The notes under the pieces: generated by a model
Database searches by the model: none
Told to the model about the DNA's origin: nothing
What the model saw: the letters and a program-made list of their open reading frames with translations, nothing else
Made by a program: the position numbers and the translations under genes
Origin: an uncultured Lewinella sp.
GTDB lineage: Bacteria > Bacteroidota > Bacteroidia > Chitinophagales > Saprospiraceae
DNA length: 9,009 nt
NCBI GenBank assembly: GCA_938021455.1
Contig: CALIGP010000079.1
Coordinates: 1-9,009, forward strand
Reading direction: 5' to 3'
Shown here: positions 6,731 through 9,009 of the stretch, piece by piece
Position numbering within the stretch: position 1 is the first letter of the stretch
Layout: each line of letters starts with the position of its first letter

Positions 6731-6760
6731 TGGTTGACGCAATGTTGAAACCGAGAGGAT

Positions 6761-6768
6761 TACCTTAG
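6761..6768 (+). promoter_or_regulatory. Possible -7 box TACCTTAG for the symporter gene
   Basis: TACCTTAG resembles the Bacteroidota TAnnTTTG box and ends only 4 bases before the ATG at 6773. If it is functional, transcription would start at or very near the start codon and give a leaderless message. A TTGAC at 6733-6737 could be the upstream box, but the spacing is not ideal. Confidence 0.35.
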
Positions 6769-6772
6769 CGCT

Positions 6773-8047
6773 ATGTCCTCCACTAAAAAGTCCATCCCCC
6801 TCCATTACCAAATTGTCATCGGTATCGTAGTTGGTGCTGCCCTCGGCTTAGCCGCCGGGAAAATTGATGGCGGACCGGCCTTCATTGTCGATTGGGTGAA
6901 GCCCATCGGGACGATCTTCATCCGGCTGCTCAAGCTGCTGGCCGTACCGCTCATCTTCGTTTCCCTAACGAAGGGTATCAGCGACCTGAAGGACTTCTCG
7001 ACGCTCTCCCGCATGAGCTACCGGACGATTGGCTGGTATATGCTCACCACCATTTTTGCCGTTTTATTAGGCTTGTTTCTGGTCAATTTCTTTCAGCCGG
7101 GGTCTTTTGTAAGCGAGGAAACGGTGACGGCATTGGGGGCATCCATCACGGAAACCACTAACGCAAAGGTGGGCGCGGGTACGGCCGGTGCAGCGGCTGG
7201 GCCTTTGGACTTCTTTGTCAACATGGTGCCCGACAACCTCTTTGCCGCTCTGAGCGCCAACGGGCGGATGCTACAGGTTATCTTTTTTACCATTCTCTTT
7301 AGCGTCTGCTTACTGCTTGTTCCGGAGAAAAGCCGGACACCGATCAAGGGATTGGTGGATGCGCTCAACGTAGTGATGTTGAAAATGGTGGACCTCATCA
7401 TTCTGCTGTCGCCCTATGCGGTGGTCGCACTGATGGCAGCCTTGTTTGCCGAAACCTCGGATGTTGGTATCATCAAAGCTCTGTTGAGTTATGCGCTGGT
7501 TATGCTCTTCGGAATGGCGATCATGCTGACGATTTATCCCTCGCTGGCGCGCTTATTTGGCGGCGTGCCATTCATGACTTTTGCGCGGGGGATTTTGCCC
7601 GCACAGCTGGTGGCTTTTTCCACCAGTTCTAGCATGGCTACTCTGCCGGTAACGATGGATTGCCTGGAAGAAAACCTGGGGGTGAAAAACGAGGTCGTGA
7701 GCTTCGTCTGCCCGGTCGGGGCAACGATCAATATGGACGCGACCAGCCTGATGCAGGCCATCGCTACGGTCTTCGTCTGCCAGGTACTGGACCATGATCT
7801 GGCGTGGAACGATCAGCTGATCATCGTGCTCACGGCAACGCTGGCGAGCATTGGTGCGGCGGGCACGCCGAGTGCGGGCATTGTGATGTTGGTGATCGTG
7901 TTGGAGTCGGTTGGCTTCCCGTCGGAGAAACTGCCGCTGGCGCTAACGATGATCCTGGCCGTGGACCGGCCGCTGGATATGGTCCGGACGGTGGTCAACA
8001 TCACCGGAGACTGCTGTGTGGCGGTGTTGGTGGGGCGGAGTTTGTAG
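6773..8047 (+). CDS. Dicarboxylate/amino acid:cation symporter (DAACS, glutamate/aspartate type)
   Basis: This 424-residue inner-membrane transporter has the GltPh/EAAT fold with eight helices and two re-entrant hairpins. Hairpin 1 carries AFSTSSSMATLP (281-292). Helix 7 has GATINMDATSL (316-326), a version of the NMDGT sodium/substrate motif with Ala323 in place of Gly. Hairpin 2 is ASIGAAGTPSAG (358-369). Helix 8 has DMVRTVVNITGD, in which Asp402, Arg405, Asn409 and Asp413 line up with Asp394, Arg397, Asn401 and Asp405 of GltPh. The retained arginine and Thr324 argue for an acidic amino acid substrate such as glutamate or aspartate, driven by Na+ or H+. Length is normal for the family. The ATG at 6773 gives the usual short basic N-terminus before helix 1. 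It is divergent from the M20 amidohydrolase, and its likely job is uptake of amino acids released by the neighbouring exported hydrolases (inference). Confidence 0.95.
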   Translation: MSSTKKSIPLHYQIVIGIVVGAALGLAAGKIDGGPAFIVDWVKPIGTIFIRLLKLLAVPLIFVSLTKGISDLKDFSTLSRMSYRTIGWYMLTTIFAVLLGLFLVNFFQPGSFVSEETVTALGASITETTNAKVGAGTAGAAAGPLDFFVNMVPDNLFAALSANGRMLQVIFFTILFSVCLLLVPEKSRTPIKGLVDALNVVMLKMVDLIILLSPYAVVALMAALFAETSDVGIIKALLSYALVMLFGMAIMLTIYPSLARLFGGVPFMTFARGILPAQLVAFSTSSSMATLPVTMDCLEENLGVKNEVVSFVCPVGATINMDATSLMQAIATVFVCQVLDHDLAWNDQLIIVLTATLASIGAAGTPSAGIVMLVIVLESVGFPSEKLPLALTMILAVDRPLDMVRTVVNITGDCCVAVLVGRSL

Positions 8048-8085
8048 CGTCGGCTTCAGCCGACGTTCGCCGACTGAAGTCGGCG
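8048..8085. terminator. Two adjacent 8-bp-stem hairpins after the symporter
   Basis: CGTCGGCT-TC-AGCCGACG (8048-8065) begins right after the symporter stop codon. CGCCGACT-GA-AGTCGGCG (8068-8085) follows two bases later. Each is a near-perfect palindrome with a two-base centre. The two hairpins are also largely complementary to each other, so alternative pairing is possible. No T-run follows. They may end the symporter transcript or be a dispersed palindromic repeat. Confidence 0.5.
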
Positions 8086-8100
8086 GTACAAGCCAACCCT

Positions 8101-8118
8101 GCACCTGCGTCCGCGCCC
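8101..8118. repeat. Third copy of the GCACCTGCGTCCGCGCCC element
   Basis: This is an exact copy of the 18-nt element found as an inverted pair at 5063-5080 and 5098-5115. Like the left copy it is followed by an A-rich run (AAAAACAAA). It is present here as a single copy in the 148-base gap between the symporter and the DsbA-family gene. Confidence 0.75.
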
Positions 8119-8195
8119 AAAAACAAAACTGTCACCTGCTGACAAATACTGATAGCTGCCTCAACCCAGTCCCCCCGGTCATGGTTACTACTCCT

Positions 8196-8972
8196 ATGAA
8201 CCGCCCGTTTTTCACGCTCCTAATCCTGCTGCTCATGACGCCCCTCTCCGCCCAAAATCTTACCGCCCCCGCCGGCGCTTTTTGCGACCCCGAAACCGGG
8301 CTCTGTACCCCCGCGCCGCTGGCGCAGTCTGATGAGAAAGTTACTTTCCGCGATGACGTTGAGATCATCTACGTCGGCGACCCCATGTGCTCCTGGTGCT
8401 GGGGTATCTCTCCGGCGCTTAACCGCCTGGAACGCGCGGCGACCACGAACGGTATCCCGTATCGCACCGTACTCGGTGGCCTACGCCCGGATAATTCCCA
8501 GGTGTGGGACGAGGAATTCCGCGATTTTCTCCGCCACCACTGGGAAGAGGTGACCGAGCGCAGCGGACAACCCTTCGGCTACGATCTCTTCGAACGGGAG
8601 TCGTTCTCCTACAACACGGAGCCCAGTTGCCGTGCCGTCGTCACGGCCCGTACCATGAACCCAGCACTGGAAAGCCGCTTTTTTGAGCTGACGCAACACC
8701 ACTTCTATGTGCTTAATAAAGATCCTAACGTGGCTGCTTTTTATGAGCCCATCTGTAAAGAATTGAACCTCGATTTCGTCCGCTTCAGCGAGCTGTTCTC
8801 TAGCGAAGAAATGCTTAATGCAACCATGAAGGACTTCCAGCTTAACCGACAATGGGGTGTACGCGGTTATCCAACGGTTATCTTCCGGAAGGGGGAGCAG
8901 CTCTACGCGATTGCGCGGGGATTCTCGACTTTTGAGCAGATGTGGGATTCGGTGGAAGAATTGGTCAAATAG
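8196..8972 (+). CDS. Exported FrnE-like DsbA-family thiol oxidoreductase
   Basis: From the ATG at 8196 this is a 258-residue protein with a signal peptide (MNRPFFTLLILLLMTPLSAQ). That start is chosen because the frame upstream runs through the hairpins and repeat after the symporter; an ATG at 8181 would add five residues. The thioredoxin-fold active site is DPMCSWCWG (Cys65 and Cys68). The helical insertion spans about 100-210, and the cis-Pro loop is GVRGYPTVIF (Pro226). The MCSWCWG form and GGLRPD segment are typical of the FrnE-like branch of DsbA proteins, which catalyse disulfide formation or isomerisation. A second cysteine pair sits in the mature N-terminus as CDPETGLC (Cys30, Cys37), and Cys145 lies in the helical domain. 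The extra pair could be a redox relay or a metal site (inference). No cognate DsbB/DsbD partner is in the window. The gene ends at an 8-nt tandem repeat. Confidence 0.9.
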   Translation: MNRPFFTLLILLLMTPLSAQNLTAPAGAFCDPETGLCTPAPLAQSDEKVTFRDDVEIIYVGDPMCSWCWGISPALNRLERAATTNGIPYRTVLGGLRPDNSQVWDEEFRDFLRHHWEEVTERSGQPFGYDLFERESFSYNTEPSCRAVVTARTMNPALESRFFELTQHHFYVLNKDPNVAAFYEPICKELNLDFVRFSELFSSEEMLNATMKDFQLNRQWGVRGYPTVIFRKGEQLYAIARGFSTFEQMWDSVEELVK

Positions 8973-8978
8973 GCAGGG

Positions 8979-9009
8979 AGTCAAATAGTCAAACAGTCAA
9001 GTAGTCAAA
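8979..9009. repeat. 8-nt tandem repeat AGTCAAAY at the window edge
   Basis: AGTCAAAT (8979-8986), AGTCAAAC (8987-8994), AGTCAAGT (8995-9002) and a partial AGTCAAA (9003-9009) follow each other without gaps and run off the right end, so the array may be longer. The phase continues backwards: GGTCAAAT at 8963-8970, partly inside the last codons of the DsbA-family gene, is exactly two units upstream of the first clear unit. The role is unknown. Confidence 0.75.

Noticed and set aside
8016..8195. N-terminal extension of the DsbA-family protein starting at 8016
   Set aside because: It would overlap the symporter gene and translate the twin hairpins and the 18-nt repeat; the signal peptide begins naturally at the ATG at 8196.
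8481..8984. Open frame (167 codons) on the minus strand opposite the DsbA-family gene
   Set aside because: It is antisense to a well-supported gene with an intact active site and cis-Pro loop; no motif or start context supports it.
8979..9009. CRISPR array at the right edge
   Set aside because: The units are 8 bases long and contiguous, without spacers; this is a simple tandem repeat.

Overview
The window looks like chromosome of a Bacteroidota member, plausibly a Saprospiria/Lewinella-type bacterium. This is inferred from three exported proteins whose signal peptides end in the Bacteroidota-typical ...SAQ/...NAQ, from the near absence of Shine-Dalgarno sequences, from TAnnTTTG-like promoter boxes, and from a DoxX-type membrane protein ending in an NRGFHWVNE-PYNR motif that I associate with that phylum. 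No rRNA, tRNA, transposase, phage or CRISPR sequence was seen.

Region 1 (about 1-1422) is AT-richer (hand counts: 18/60 GC in 541-600, 18/60 in 1261-1320, 26/60 in 301-360) and holds a tight plus-strand operon. It contains the 3' part of a DUF2271-like protein, a cysteine-rich SigZ-like ECF sigma factor, and a small three-helix membrane protein with a CC-x-GP motif like that of the mercuric transporter MerT. The last two genes overlap by 10 bases. This is the most unusual part of the window and may be a metal- or thiol-responsive unit.

Region 2 (1565 to the end) is GC-richer (35/60 in 4801-4860 and in 7681-7740) and looks like ordinary chromosomal metabolism and envelope genes. In order these are a DoxX-like membrane protein (+), a lone nucleotidyltransferase (-), an exported M24 Xaa-Pro-type peptidase (+), an exported M20 amidohydrolase of the AbgB type (-), a DAACS acidic amino acid symporter (+), and an exported FrnE-like DsbA-family thioredoxin-fold protein (+). 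Two exported hydrolases beside a glutamate/aspartate symporter suggest breakdown of peptides or N-acyl amino acids in the periplasm followed by uptake of the released amino acids. That link is inferred from gene order and family.

The intergenic spaces are rich in symmetric DNA. There is an 18-bp palindrome between convergent genes (2869-2886), two back-to-back large inverted repeats between convergent genes (5054-5165), and a nested double inverted repeat in the divergent M20/symporter promoter region (6639-6730). Twin hairpins follow the symporter (8048-8085), an 18-nt element occurs three times in two distant intergenic gaps, and an 8-nt tandem repeat runs off the right edge (8979-9009). 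I did not find a convincing new defence or mobile system. The strongest candidates for something undescribed are the Cys-rich sigma/MerT-like operon and the repeat families.
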